From the NCBI GenBank assembly GCA_000024525.1, contig CP001769.1, forward strand, positions 1,350,001 through 1,414,000: a DNA stretch of 64,000 nucleotides, in the 5' to 3' direction. Positions 36,480 to 45,685 of the stretch are shown piece by piece. This stretch comes from Spirosoma linguale DSM 74 (GTDB lineage Bacteria > Bacteroidota > Bacteroidia > Cytophagales > Spirosomataceae). How positions within the stretch are numbered: position 1 is the first letter of the stretch; each line of letters starts with the position of its first letter. Under the pieces are notes generated by a model. That model made no database searches. It saw only the letters and a list, made by a program, of their open reading frames with translations, and was not told the DNA's origin. The translations under genes were made by a program, and so were the position numbers.

Positions 36480-37073
36480 TTACTTGATGGCCGCAATGGC
36501 AGCAGCGTAATCAGGCTCTTGTCCTATTTCCGGCACTTGCTGTTCATAGACGATTTTTCCTTCGGGATTCACTACGATTACCGCACGGCTTAACAGCCCT
36601 TTCATGGGTCCGTCGGCAATTTGCACGCCGTAAGAACTGCCAAAATCAGTTCTGAAATCAGAAAGCATCACAACATTCTTTATTCCTTCCGCACCGCAAA
36701 AAGCTTTTTGAGCAAAAGGCAGATCTTTGGAAATACACAGCACGGTTGCGTTTTTTAGTCCTGCCGCATCTTCATTAAACTTCCGTACCGATTTGGAGCA
36801 AACACCCGTGTTCACACTCGGGAAGATATTCATGATCACGTATTTTCCCTTGTAATCGGCTAACGTTTTATCCGTAAGATCAATACCGGTCAATGTGAAA
36901 TCTTTGACTGGTGTTCCAACAGCCGGTAGTTTACCAACGGTATGAATTGTTTTACCGCCCAGAGTAACGGCCGTGCCTGTCGTTTGTCCCAGCGAAATAC
37001 CTGTAATGAACAGTCCGGCTAGTCCCAAAAAAAAGAGTTTAAAAGCGTGTATGGAGTTTTTGATGCTGGTCAT
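36480..37073 (-). CDS. tpx: Thiol peroxidase with an export signal
   Basis: A 197-residue peroxiredoxin of the Tpx subfamily that reduces hydroperoxides. ATG 37073 is chosen because it opens a signal-like segment (hydrophobic, about residues 10-28, ending ISLGQ); an in-frame ATG at 37115 would add 14 residues. The peroxidatic Cys92 lies in SVNTGVCSKS and the resolving Cys126 in KAFCGAEG, the Tpx pair. KDFTLTGIDLTDKTLADYKGK is the usual Tpx lead-in. The E. coli enzyme is soluble; the signal here suggests a periplasmic form. It is a single-gene unit. Confidence 0.93.
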   Translation of the reverse strand: MTSIKNSIHAFKLFFLGLAGLFITGISLGQTTGTAVTLGGKTIHTVGKLPAVGTPVKDFTLTGIDLTDKTLADYKGKYVIMNIFPSVNTGVCSKSVRKFNEDAAGLKNATVLCISKDLPFAQKAFCGAEGIKNVVMLSDFRTDFGSSYGVQIADGPMKGLLSRAVIVVNPEGKIVYEQQVPEIGQEPDYAAAIAAIK

Positions 37074-37290
37074 AAGGTGATTTATTACATTGATAGTTAT
37101 TTTACAAATGTGCAAAGAAAACGGTAATGAAAATTAGTCGCGTGCGGCTGATCGCCGTTAATCTTCAGGAAAATTAGCGCATGAACGCTCAATCTGAATC
37201 AGTCGTTTTGGTGGGCGAATTCGCTTCTTTCTGTAACTACCCGAACTTTGTTTAAAACTAGCGCAGGGAATCTGCAAAAGCTCACCATAT

Positions 37291-37453
37291 ATTGTGTATA
37301 GAATTAACTGATGTATGCTTGATATTTACCTTATAGGTAATATAGACGAGCAGAGGTCTATATTGCAATACTTAATGAAGGACTGTCCATCTGGACAGCC
37401 TTGATGGTGTGGATAGAAGCGGAAACACCGACCTTGCTTAGGTCGGTGTTTTT
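37291..37453 (+). ncRNA. Candidate small RNA (promoter, hairpins and terminator)
   Basis: A possible promoter, ATTG (37291-37294), then 19 bases, then TATGCTTG (37314-37321), precedes hairpins AATATAGAC/GTCTATATT (37339-37364) and CTGTCC/GGACAG (37383-37398). A terminator stem AACACCGACC/GGTCGGTGTT with T-run (37424-37453) follows. No plus-strand gene ends here, so an RNA of about 125 bases is inferred. The terminator could instead serve the minus-strand gene at 37490. Confidence 0.4.
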
Positions 37454-37489
37454 CTTAGAAAAAAACAGCAAAAATCCTGAACGTAACCA

Positions 37490-38230
37490 TTACCCACCTA
37501 ACTCGCTACGCAACTTTTTAAAATAGTCGGACGCCCGCAACAATCGGCTTCCGTACCACGAAAACACCTCCCCATCTACCAGCATTATCCGCGCTGCTGG
37601 ACAGATGGCCTGCAACTCGGTAATATGTTTATCCCTAAACGGATAAGGCTCTGACGACAGAAAGATCAGATCGGGCCGGGCGTTTTGTAAATCCTGCGGT
37701 GAAACTGCCGGATATCGGCTTTTGTCAGCAAACGCATTGACGAAACCCGCTATGCTCAGCATGGCGTCGATAAAGGTATCGCTGGCGGCTGCCATATACG
37801 GTTTCCGCCAGATCAGATAAGCAACGGACAAATGCAAGGGCGGGAGAGGGGGAAGCAGACGAGATTCGATATGCTGAGCCATTGTTTCGGCTTCCCGTTG
37901 TTTACCAACCAGCGTTCCTACTTCCTGAATCATACTGATTGCATCGGGTACCGTTGCCATATCGGTAATGTGTACAGTGTACTGTTGCTGAAGGGCTTCG
38001 ATCTGCTCCCTGGTATTTTCCTCTTTGTTGGCTAGAATAAAATCGGGGTTCAATGCCTGAATCCGGTCGAGATCCAGCGTTTTGGTACCACCGACGATGA
38101 CCTTCGTTTTCACCCGGCCAGCCGGATGGATGCAGAACTTCGTGACACCAATCAGTTCATTATCCAGACCAAGGTCGAAGAGTAATTCGGTTTGGGAGGG
38201 AACAACAGAAACGATGCGTTTGGGGGGCAT
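37490..38230 (-). CDS. BtuF-like helical-backbone metal/cobalamin-binding protein
   Basis: A 246-residue protein of the periplasmic-binding-protein class III fold. Typical motifs are RIVSVVPSQTELLFDLGLDNELIGVT at the start, then LNPDFILANKEENTREQIEAL and YLIWRKPYMAAASDTFID. In cobalamin or iron-siderophore uptake such proteins deliver the ligand to an ABC transporter. Here no signal peptide is present (MPPKRIVSVV opens directly) and no transporter genes are adjacent, so the product is probably cytoplasmic, a form common in Bacteroidota. The ligand is not established. Confidence 0.85.
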   Translation of the reverse strand: MPPKRIVSVVPSQTELLFDLGLDNELIGVTKFCIHPAGRVKTKVIVGGTKTLDLDRIQALNPDFILANKEENTREQIEALQQQYTVHITDMATVPDAISMIQEVGTLVGKQREAETMAQHIESRLLPPLPPLHLSVAYLIWRKPYMAAASDTFIDAMLSIAGFVNAFADKSRYPAVSPQDLQNARPDLIFLSSEPYPFRDKHITELQAICPAARIMLVDGEVFSWYGSRLLRASDYFKKLRSELGG

Positions 38231-38332
38231 AAGTCAGACGTTCAGCGAGAAAAAATGGTGACTCAGCGGCTGTTTAACAGCTTTTAAGAAACTTTTGAAA
38301 ACGATTCGGGAAATTTATGCAACGTTTACCTC

Positions 38333-39187
38333 ATGAATCCTTCATTCACCATGAGACAATCTATTTTCACCTTTTTCGCAGCCAGTCTATGCGTTACGAC
38401 GCTGTATGGCCAAACGCCTGCCTCGGGTAAAATCACCTACGAAGGTATGCGTCAGATTGACCGCTCACAAATGCGGATGGTTATTAACGGACAGGAAGTT
38501 CGTCCCGGAAGCCCGGGGGCTCCTGATGCGCCCGAAGGAATGCCCGATGTCATTTCCTTCACCCAAAAACTGGTATTTGCCGGGACTATGGCGAAAGAAG
38601 AACGCGACCGGCCGCAGAATATGATGATGCGCCGGACAATGGGCGACGGACCTTCGGATGGTTCGGGGGGAAACCGTGAGGGCAGGCCCCGAACAATGCG
38701 GATGACACCCCCATTTGAGCAGCAGACGTACCTCGATCTGGCCAATCGCCAACGCATTGATGTGCTGATGGTTAAAAAAGATACCGTAGTAACGGACACG
38801 TACCGTTCCGAAAAACCAATGCCAGCCGCCACCGACTGGACAACGGCCGATAAAACGAAAAAAATTGCTGGCTATACCTGCCGCAAAGCAATGGCTACCC
38901 GTCGGAAAGAAACGTACACCATCTGGTATACAACGGATTTGCCGTTTACATATTCGCCCGTTGCCGATTTGACGCCCCCTAAAGGTGTAGTGCTGCAAAT
39001 TGAATCGGATACCGAATCGTATAAAGCAACGGGCGTCTCGATGGAAGCCATTGCCGAAGCCAGTGTACAGCCACCTAAAGGGGCCAAAACCGTTTCGAGT
39101 GAAGAAATGGAAGAAATACGCCGAAAAGGTATGGCCGATTTTCGGCAAAGAATGATGCAAAACATGCCCATGCGGAGCCAGAACTAA
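38333..39187 (+). CDS. GLPGLI family protein
   Basis: A 284-residue secreted protein with a signal peptide ending near residue 26 (LYGQ); a second ATG six codons in (38351) is an alternative start. Family features are the KITYEGMRQID opening, KTKKIAGYTCRKAMATRRKETYTIWYTTDLPFTYSPV (about 180-216), which holds a variant of the name-giving region (SPVADLTPPKGVVLQ), and a Met/Arg-rich C terminus. It is followed after 41 bases by an outer-membrane barrel protein; this pairing recurs in Bacteroidota. Its function is unknown, perhaps in envelope assembly or export. Confidence 0.88.
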   Translation: MNPSFTMRQSIFTFFAASLCVTTLYGQTPASGKITYEGMRQIDRSQMRMVINGQEVRPGSPGAPDAPEGMPDVISFTQKLVFAGTMAKEERDRPQNMMMRRTMGDGPSDGSGGNREGRPRTMRMTPPFEQQTYLDLANRQRIDVLMVKKDTVVTDTYRSEKPMPAATDWTTADKTKKIAGYTCRKAMATRRKETYTIWYTTDLPFTYSPVADLTPPKGVVLQIESDTESYKATGVSMEAIAEASVQPPKGAKTVSSEEMEEIRRKGMADFRQRMMQNMPMRSQN

Positions 39188-39228
39188 GCTTGTAATGAAT
39201 ACTGTATAGCGAAAACGTATAATGACAA

Positions 39229-42225
39229 ATGAGAAACTTACTGACTGTGAAGCAATTGATCCGACTTTCGCTAATCGTTGTTCATTGTACATTATTCATT
39301 ACCCTTAAATCCTTCGCCCAGTCACCGGGTACAATCAGCGGGCAGGTAGTGGATTCGTTAACCCGAAAGCCTTTGCTTGAAGCGTCGGTATCGCTTTTAT
39401 CGGCAAAGGATTCCTCACTGGTAAATTTTGGTATTACAGATGGAGAAGGACGTTTCTCGTTTCCCAAAATAGCCGAGGGACAATACCGCGTGCTGATTAC
39501 GTATGTGGGTTACCGTAGCCGTGCCCGTCGGGTTGTGGTCACCAAAACCGACCCGTCGCCAAACGTTGGTGCTATTGATTTGGTCGCTCAGTCGCAAACG
39601 CTGACGGAAGTGTCTGTACAGGGCGAACGGGCACCCATTGCCGTAAAAGGCGACACGCTGGAGTTTAATGCCGGTTCGTTCAAAACCCGTCCTAATGCTC
39701 AGGTAGAAGAGTTACTGAAAAAACTGCCGGGCGTAGAAGTCGACCGGGATGGTACCGTTAAAGCGCAGGGCCAGGCTGTTACGAAAGTGCTGGTAGACGG
39801 AAAACCTTTTTTTGGCAATGACCCCAAAATGGCCACCCGAAATCTCCCTGCTGATATTATCGACAAAGTACAGCTCTTCGATCAGGCTTCGGAGCAATCC
39901 GCCTTTTCGGGCGTGGATGACGGCGACCGCGAAAAAACCATTAACATCACCACCAAGAAAGACAAACGGAAAGGGTCTTTCGGGCAGCAAAGCATTGGCG
40001 TCGGTCCTCAAACCGGCGACCGGAGCGCCGGACCGGATGCCCGGTATTCGGGGCGGGTGAGTTTAAATCGATTTAACAATGGTCGTCAGATTTCGGTGTT
40101 AGGAATGGCGAACAACGTCAACCAGCAGGGTTTCACGGCGCAGGATTTGGGGCTCGGCGGCAACTTCGGCGGGGCAGGTCAGGGCCAGGGTGGTGGCGGA
40201 GGTGGTGGCGGCAACGTGGTTCGTGGGGGCCAGGGTGGCGGTAATTTTGGCGGACAGAATCAGGTTGGTAGCAACGCCATCACGCAATCGTGGGCGGCCG
40301 GTATCAACTACCGCGACGGCTGGGGTAAAAAAATAGATGTTGTGAGCAGCTACAACGCCAGCAATACGAACACCCTCACCCAGCAAAGCAGCCGCCGGGA
40401 AAACGTTTTGCCCGGCGGAGCAACTACACGGTCGGACTCGTCTTTCGTACGGAATCAAACGAACGGTTCAGACAATACAAATACCAACCACCGGGTTAAC
40501 TTACGACTCGATTATCGGCTCGATTCCCTGACCACAATTCGTCTTATACCGAGTTTGTCGTGGCTAAATTCGTCGTACAGCAACCAAAGTGATGCCCGAA
40601 CGGTAAATGCACAGGGGGCATTGGCTAACGCAAGCACAACGAATTACAACTCCGTAGGGGATGGCTTTACCGGTAATAATTCGTTGCTCTTGTTCCGGAA
40701 GTTCAGGAAGCGCGGTCGTACTTTTTCGGTCAACTGGAACATTGCCCTGAACGATCAGGATAATCAGGGCACCAATATGTCCGTCAATCAATTTACCCGT
40801 TCTAATGCGCCGATCTCAACGACGGGCACATCAGGAACAGCGACAACAGGGCAGGCGGATACCACAGGCTTGTTCAGGCAGGTAATCAACCAGCGCAACA
40901 ACCAGCAAACGAACTCCATGACCAACAGCGTAAACGTGAGTTACACGGAACCGCTGTCCATGCGCCAAACACTGGAGTTTCACTACCTCTTGTCCAATAA
41001 CCACAACACGTCGAACCGGGCGGTCAATGATTTTAACGAGGCCACCAGCCAATACGACTTGCCCAATACGGTGCTGAGCAATCGGTTTGTAAACGACTAC
41101 GTGACCAACCGCGCCGGTCTGACGTGGCAAACCAAGCGATTGAAATACACTTATGCCTTCGGGCTGGATGGGCAGCAGGCAAGTCTACAGTCAACTAACC
41201 TAAGCCGCGAAACCAACCTGAGCCGGACGTTTACGAACTTGCTCCCCAATGCGTTGCTTACCTATAATTTTGCCAAGCAGCGTACATTGCGCTTTAACTA
41301 CCGTACCCGCATTAACGCGCCGTCGGTAAATCAGTTGCAGCCGGTTGCGAATAACACAAACCCGCTGAACATACAACTCGGTAACCCTGATCTACAGCCC
41401 GAATACAGCCATAATATCTCGCTGAACTTCAACCGGTTTGAGCCGTCGACGTTCCGGAATTTGTTTGCGTCGATAAACGCCAGCCGGACAGATAACAAAA
41501 TTGTGAACTCAACGGTATTTACCCAATCGGGCGCACAGACCACAACACCGATCAATACAAATGGGTATTACACGGTCAACGGGTTTCTGGTGTTAGGGCA
41601 GCCGGTTAAGATTGGTACCCAGAAAACGAATCTGAACCTGCGAACCAACCTGACCTACAACAACGGCACTAGTTTTATCAATCGGCAGGCCAATCAGGCA
41701 AAAAACTGGCTGGTGGGACAAACGGTTGGCTTAAGCTCCAATTTTACCGAAAAGCTCGACCTGAATCTATCGGCGAATATCAATCTTCAGTCGGCCAAAT
41801 ACTCCTTGCAGCCTCAGCAGAATACGACCTTCCTGAACCAGACGGTTACGCTTGATGTGTACTACCAACTGCCGGGCCGTTTTACGCTCTCGACGGATGT
41901 GTATTACAATCACTACGGCGGTAACTCGGCTAGTTTCAATCAGTCGTTTACGCTGTGGAATGCAACACTGGCAAAGCAGTTATTTAAACAGAATCAGGGG
42001 GAATTGCGGCTTCAGGTGTTCGATTTGCTGAATCAGAACCAGAGTATTGTCCGAAATGTGACCGATACCTACACGGAAGAAGTCCGGAGCCGGGTGCTGA
42101 ACCGCTATTTTATGGTAAGTTTTGTGTATAACCTGCGGAGTTTCAGCGCGGGTGTAACGCCACCAAGAGACCCATTTAGTCAGCCAACGCGCGGGCAGGG
42201 GGGAGGTTTCCGCCGGAATGGGTAA
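39229..42225 (+). CDS. Outer-membrane beta-barrel protein with carboxypeptidase-regulatory and plug domains
   Basis: A 998-residue protein with a signal peptide (about 1-31, ending SFAQ). Order: CarboxypepD_reg beta-sandwich (about 35-120, TISGQVVDSLTRKPLLEASVSLL), then a plug-like domain (about 130-250, with EELLKKLPGVEVDRDG and KVLVDGKPFFGNDP). The rest is a 22-strand-type barrel of the OMP_b-brl_3 group ending in aromatic-rich strands. A Gly-rich low-complexity insert is found near residues 304-345. It resembles a TonB-dependent transporter but lacks an obvious TonB box. It pairs with the GLPGLI gene. Confidence 0.9.
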   Translation: MRNLLTVKQLIRLSLIVVHCTLFITLKSFAQSPGTISGQVVDSLTRKPLLEASVSLLSAKDSSLVNFGITDGEGRFSFPKIAEGQYRVLITYVGYRSRARRVVVTKTDPSPNVGAIDLVAQSQTLTEVSVQGERAPIAVKGDTLEFNAGSFKTRPNAQVEELLKKLPGVEVDRDGTVKAQGQAVTKVLVDGKPFFGNDPKMATRNLPADIIDKVQLFDQASEQSAFSGVDDGDREKTINITTKKDKRKGSFGQQSIGVGPQTGDRSAGPDARYSGRVSLNRFNNGRQISVLGMANNVNQQGFTAQDLGLGGNFGGAGQGQGGGGGGGGNVVRGGQGGGNFGGQNQVGSNAITQSWAAGINYRDGWGKKIDVVSSYNASNTNTLTQQSSRRENVLPGGATTRSDSSFVRNQTNGSDNTNTNHRVNLRLDYRLDSLTTIRLIPSLSWLNSSYSNQSDARTVNAQGALANASTTNYNSVGDGFTGNNSLLLFRKFRKRGRTFSVNWNIALNDQDNQGTNMSVNQFTRSNAPISTTGTSGTATTGQADTTGLFRQVINQRNNQQTNSMTNSVNVSYTEPLSMRQTLEFHYLLSNNHNTSNRAVNDFNEATSQYDLPNTVLSNRFVNDYVTNRAGLTWQTKRLKYTYAFGLDGQQASLQSTNLSRETNLSRTFTNLLPNALLTYNFAKQRTLRFNYRTRINAPSVNQLQPVANNTNPLNIQLGNPDLQPEYSHNISLNFNRFEPSTFRNLFASINASRTDNKIVNSTVFTQSGAQTTTPINTNGYYTVNGFLVLGQPVKIGTQKTNLNLRTNLTYNNGTSFINRQANQAKNWLVGQTVGLSSNFTEKLDLNLSANINLQSAKYSLQPQQNTTFLNQTVTLDVYYQLPGRFTLSTDVYYNHYGGNSASFNQSFTLWNATLAKQLFKQNQGELRLQVFDLLNQNQSIVRNVTDTYTEEVRSRVLNRYFMVSFVYNLRSFSAGVTPPRDPFSQPTRGQGGGFRRNG

Positions 42226-42236
42226 AAAGGATATTG

Positions 42237-42479
42237 TCAACCGAACAGTTGTCTGGCTAGCTCTTCTTTTGTCAAGCCAAAATGCTCGGCAATATTCTTG
42301 AGGATATTATTTAATGTGCCTATTTTAATTGGGTCATGGCGCGGTATGGTTTCGTAATGTTGACCATTCTGTGTTGTTTGAATTCGAATATGACTACCCG
42401 TTTGCCGAATGACTTCATAGCCAAATGGTTTTAAGTATTTTATCAGTTCCAAACCAGTTAGACCGCGAGGTATTTTCAT
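42237..42479 (-). CDS. HicA-type toxin (mRNA interferase)
   Basis: An 80-residue protein of the HicA/YcfA family. The catalytic His lies in TGSHIRIQ (about residues 28-35), as in the usual G-S-H motif, and the C terminus IGTLNNILKNIAEHFGLTKEELARQL is family-typical. The double-stranded-RNA-binding-like fold cleaves mRNA. Its start overlaps the hicB stop by ATGA. It lies 11 bases from the convergent outer-membrane barrel gene, with no terminator between. Confidence 0.92.
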   Translation of the reverse strand: MKIPRGLTGLELIKYLKPFGYEVIRQTGSHIRIQTTQNGQHYETIPRHDPIKIGTLNNILKNIAEHFGLTKEELARQLFG

Positions 42480-42685
42480 AAGGCAAACACCTCATCTTTC
42501 ACAAAATGAAGGCGAATCAGTTGTGGCCACTGTGAGGTATCATCATAATGGCAGTCAACCGCATCCCGAATCATTGTTTTCAACTCAGCTATACTTTCGC
42601 CCTGCGTAAATATATTTTCGCCGACCGCTTGAGCCGTATAGCCGCCTTCAGGATCTTCTTCGACCAAAAAGATTAATTCTCTCAT
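42476..42685 (-). CDS. HicB-type antitoxin
   Basis: A 69-residue protein with the partial RNase-H-like HicB fold: ELIFLVEEDPEGGYTAQAVGENIFTQGESIAELKTMIRDAVDCHY. No DNA-binding C-terminal domain is present, so it is a short form; autoregulation may rely on another factor. It precedes hicA and is coupled to it by an ATGA overlap, in the order antitoxin-toxin. Confidence 0.9.
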   Translation of the reverse strand: MRELIFLVEEDPEGGYTAQAVGENIFTQGESIAELKTMIRDAVDCHYDDTSQWPQLIRLHFVKDEVFAL

Positions 42686-42764
42686 ATATCTGGCAGATTA
42701 CTGTAGTGCAAACAAACGAAAATAGCCGGATGGTTTCCTGCTATTTTCGTTTGTTGAAGCCGAA

Positions 42765-43835
42765 TTACTTTATATACCGGAAATCTTCGCCACCTTTCAG
42801 GGCCAGAAGCGTTTCGTACATCAGCTTGATCACGTTCTGCACATCATCCATATGCACGGTTTCAACGGTGGTATGCATGTACTTCAGGGGGAGCGAGATC
42901 AGGGCCGATGCGATGCCTTCTGTTGCGTAGGCAAAGGCGTCGGTATCCGTGCCGGTCGAGCGGCTCACCGCCTGCCGCTGAAATTCGATTCCCTGCTGTT
43001 CGGCCACGCCGATCATGAAATCGAGTACGTTATTCTGAACGGCCGGGCCATAGCATAGCACGGGTCCACCGCCACATTTCAGATCACCCTGCTCTTTCTT
43101 GTCGTATTTGGGCGACTGGGTATCATGCGTAACGTCGGTACAAATGGCGAGATCGGGCTTAAGCCGACGGGCAATCATTTCTGCCCCCCGCAGACCGATC
43201 TCTTCCTGAACGGCATTGACAATGTACAGCGTAAACGGAAGCGTGATGTTGTTTTCCTTCAACAGACGGGCTACTTCGGCGATCATGAACCCACCCATCC
43301 GGTTGTCTAGCGCTCGACCAACGTAAAAGCGACCGTTCAACTCCATCAAGCCGTCGGAAAAGGTGCAGACCGTGCCAACGTGGATGCCCATATCCAGCAC
43401 TTCCTGTTTGGTGGCTGCACCCACGTCGATGAACAGGTCCGTAACTTTGGGGGCTGTGTCCTTTGCCAAGTCCCGTACGTGAATGGCGGGCCAGCCGAAA
43501 ACACCTTCCACTACGCCTTTCTTCGTATGCAGATTTACCCGCATCGACGGGGCAATGAGCGCATCGGATCCCCCGTTTCGGCGGACGAACAGGTAGCCGT
43601 CATCGGAAATGTAATTGACAAACCAGGAAATTTCGTCGGAGTGGGCTTCGATAACGACTTTATAGTCTTTACCGGGCCCTATGACGCCTACGGCCGTGCC
43701 ATAGGTATCGACAATATACTCATCGGTGTAAGGCTTGAGGTAATCTAACCAGATCTGCTGCCCCGACGATTCGAAACCGGTGGGGGAGGCATTGTTTAAG
43801 TACTTGTAGAGGAAACTTTTACTTTGTTCGTTCAT
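42765..43835 (-). CDS. M42-family metallopeptidase (glutamyl/leucyl aminopeptidase type)
   Basis: A 356-residue dinuclear-zinc aminopeptidase. Zinc ligands and catalytic residues are visible in VIEAHSDEISWFV (His and Asp), RALDNRMGG (bridging Asp), QEEIGLRGA (catalytic Glu pair), and ICTDVTHD. The M42 N-terminal ASPTGFESSGQQIWLDYLKPY is present. These form dodecameric tetrahedral peptidases that trim peptides in the cytosol. Its ATG overlaps the stop of the TOPRIM gene (ATGA), which is unexpected for a housekeeping peptidase. Confidence 0.93.
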   Translation of the reverse strand: MNEQSKSFLYKYLNNASPTGFESSGQQIWLDYLKPYTDEYIVDTYGTAVGVIGPGKDYKVVIEAHSDEISWFVNYISDDGYLFVRRNGGSDALIAPSMRVNLHTKKGVVEGVFGWPAIHVRDLAKDTAPKVTDLFIDVGAATKQEVLDMGIHVGTVCTFSDGLMELNGRFYVGRALDNRMGGFMIAEVARLLKENNITLPFTLYIVNAVQEEIGLRGAEMIARRLKPDLAICTDVTHDTQSPKYDKKEQGDLKCGGGPVLCYGPAVQNNVLDFMIGVAEQQGIEFQRQAVSRSTGTDTDAFAYATEGIASALISLPLKYMHTTVETVHMDDVQNVIKLMYETLLALKGGEDFRYIK

Positions 43836-44512
43836 TGGTTATTGAAAAATGGGTCTAAAAAGTCTTTTAAAGGTTTAAGAGGTGGATGGGTTGGTGCTAA
43901 GTTCCAGTGTTTAGGATTTCGGTAATCGCGGTGTTCTTCCTTTATCTTGTTCTTCTGATTTTTTGATTCGCCAACCAAGGCTTCCAGATAAGCATATATT
44001 TTAGTTTTGCGAGCAGGCAACGTAAATATACCTGATGCTGTATTCGGAGAAGGTCTACCCTTTAAGCATTCTTCATAAGCTTGCCAGCAATCAAAAATAA
44101 TCTGGTTTTCTGAGCAAATTACCTCCTGAAGTAGCGTCTCTAAATCACCATCATTCCTGCTTGGTTCTGGATGAGTACCGTTATAAGGCAAGAGAAAATA
44201 ATGGAAATTACGTTTTATACAGAGTTTCTCAATAATAGGCTTGTTTATACTATACTTATCGGCATCGAAAATAAGCAACATAGGTATCTCTTCAATTTGA
44301 AGCGTCTCAATAATGGGATCAAGAAAATGCATCTTGGTTGGATCTTCGAATGAGTCTTTGCCACCCATGTCAAAAATATCGCCTAACTCAATTTTAGAGT
44401 TTTTCTCAGCGAACTTCCCTTTGGTTAGTTTAATGCCGTACCACTCGTGAATTAGGTCCTTTAAGAATTTCTGGTCAGCAACCCCCTCAACAAAAATCTG
44501 AATGTTATTCAT
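43832..44512 (-). CDS. TOPRIM-like (DUF3226-type) protein, partner of the AAA ATPase
   Basis: A 226-residue protein. The N terminus IQIFVEGVADQKFLKDLI carries the TOPRIM Glu9 and Asp13. LLIFDADKYS near residues 80-87 supplies the DxD pair, and the remaining helices are not family-diagnostic. TOPRIM domains cleave or rejoin nucleic acid using these acidic residues. DUF3226 is my best family guess. Start and stop overlap the neighbouring genes by ATGA on both sides. The base composition is clearly richer in A and T than the flanking M42 and clp genes, suggesting acquisition. Confidence 0.78.
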   Translation of the reverse strand: MNNIQIFVEGVADQKFLKDLIHEWYGIKLTKGKFAEKNSKIELGDIFDMGGKDSFEDPTKMHFLDPIIETLQIEEIPMLLIFDADKYSINKPIIEKLCIKRNFHYFLLPYNGTHPEPSRNDGDLETLLQEVICSENQIIFDCWQAYEECLKGRPSPNTASGIFTLPARKTKIYAYLEALVGESKNQKNKIKEEHRDYRNPKHWNLAPTHPPLKPLKDFLDPFFNNQ

Positions 44513-45609
44513 CGTGCGCCACCCCGTGTATTAAAGCCAATATTCAGCGCGTATTCAAACTGGCCAAAATCATAGGTAACAGCTTTTACTTCACCCTGTT
44601 TATTCTCGATCAATGAAATATTGCGGGCGTCTTTTTGATACTGCTGCATTTCTGGCTCTTCTAAGGCTTCGATAAATGCTTGTTGGCATTCAAGGCTATG
44701 GGTAGTGGCGAAGAGCTGGGTGTTATTTTGAGCGCAGAGTTGAATGATTGTTTGCCAAAAATCTTTAAGTCTCAAAAAATGGATGCCTGCTCCGATTTCA
44801 TCAATCATAAACCGCTTATTTTTTGCTAATAAGGTTTCCATCAATATGCGAGTTGTTTTGACAGTTCCATCTCCATATCTTACTAGCGGATAAATCCCAT
44901 TACTATTTGTCAAGGTTACACAAAGCACCTCGTGAGTTTTAGAAAATCGATGAACTCTGACTTCTTCAAGATTGGGAATCAGATTCTTTAAATTTTCTTC
45001 CAATTCTTTCTTTAAAACTTTGTCTACATTTATATACTCATAGAAATAGTCGACAAGATCATCGCCATAACTTAAGTTTACAGGAATAAATGGTATATAG
45101 CTAGGATCATCCAGATACGCAACATCTTCAAAGTAAGCAGATAATAATTGTGGAAATCGAGAAACTACCTTATTGTGGAATTCTTGCTTAATCCACAATT
45201 GTGGGATGGTACTTATGGAGTGCTTTTTTATCGTTTCTACTTCTGAACTACTTAAATCTTTATATGAGATTAATGATAAAGACATATGTAAAAGATGGTT
45301 GCTATTAGCCGTAACTATTAGGGGTTTTACAGTATCTTTAAAAATTAGCTTCCAAGCTTCTGCGTCTTTAATACCTTCTGGCTTTAGATTAACTTGATCT
45401 CCAAAAAAACCTCTAAAGTTTGTAGTATTTTGAAGGTTTGATCGCCAGTAAACAAGATTCTCATCAAACGTCAACGCTTCTAGTACCGATGTCTTCCCCA
45501 CATTATTGTCCCCCACAATCAGGTTAAACTGCCCCAGATTGCTCATCTCGAAGGAATCGAATCGCTTGAAGTTCTCGATTTTGAAGTAGGTGAGGTGTTG
45601 CTTTTCCAT
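44509..45609 (-). CDS. AAA-family (OLD/AAA_15-like) ATPase
   Basis: A 366-residue SMC/ABC-type ATPase. It opens FKIENFKRFDSFEM with Walker A GDNNVGKT (33-40), the recF/OLD-like GDNxxGKT form. A signature-like RYGDGTVKT is near 242-250, Walker B FMIDEIGAG near 265-274, and the switch His in FATTHSLE near 302-309. The inserted middle region (about 100-230) is not recognised. With the TOPRIM gene downstream (ATGA overlap) it forms an ATPase/nuclease pair resembling split OLD, PARIS-type or AbiL-type defence systems; it cannot be assigned to any of these by sight. Confidence 0.85.
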   Translation of the reverse strand: MEKQHLTYFKIENFKRFDSFEMSNLGQFNLIVGDNNVGKTSVLEALTFDENLVYWRSNLQNTTNFRGFFGDQVNLKPEGIKDAEAWKLIFKDTVKPLIVTANSNHLLHMSLSLISYKDLSSSEVETIKKHSISTIPQLWIKQEFHNKVVSRFPQLLSAYFEDVAYLDDPSYIPFIPVNLSYGDDLVDYFYEYINVDKVLKKELEENLKNLIPNLEEVRVHRFSKTHEVLCVTLTNSNGIYPLVRYGDGTVKTTRILMETLLAKNKRFMIDEIGAGIHFLRLKDFWQTIIQLCAQNNTQLFATTHSLECQQAFIEALEEPEMQQYQKDARNISLIENKQGEVKAVTYDFGQFEYALNIGFNTRGGAR

Positions 45610-45685
45610 GGTTATAGGGATGCTGCCAGATTAACATGGCAAGCAAATGTACTAAATGGGCAGAAGATACCTTCTGCCCAATGAT

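Noticed and set aside
38465..39292. Long minus-strand frame (275 codons) over the GLPGLI gene
   Set aside because: It is antisense to a clear GLPGLI gene; the His/Phe/Arg-rich product is typical of a shadow frame.
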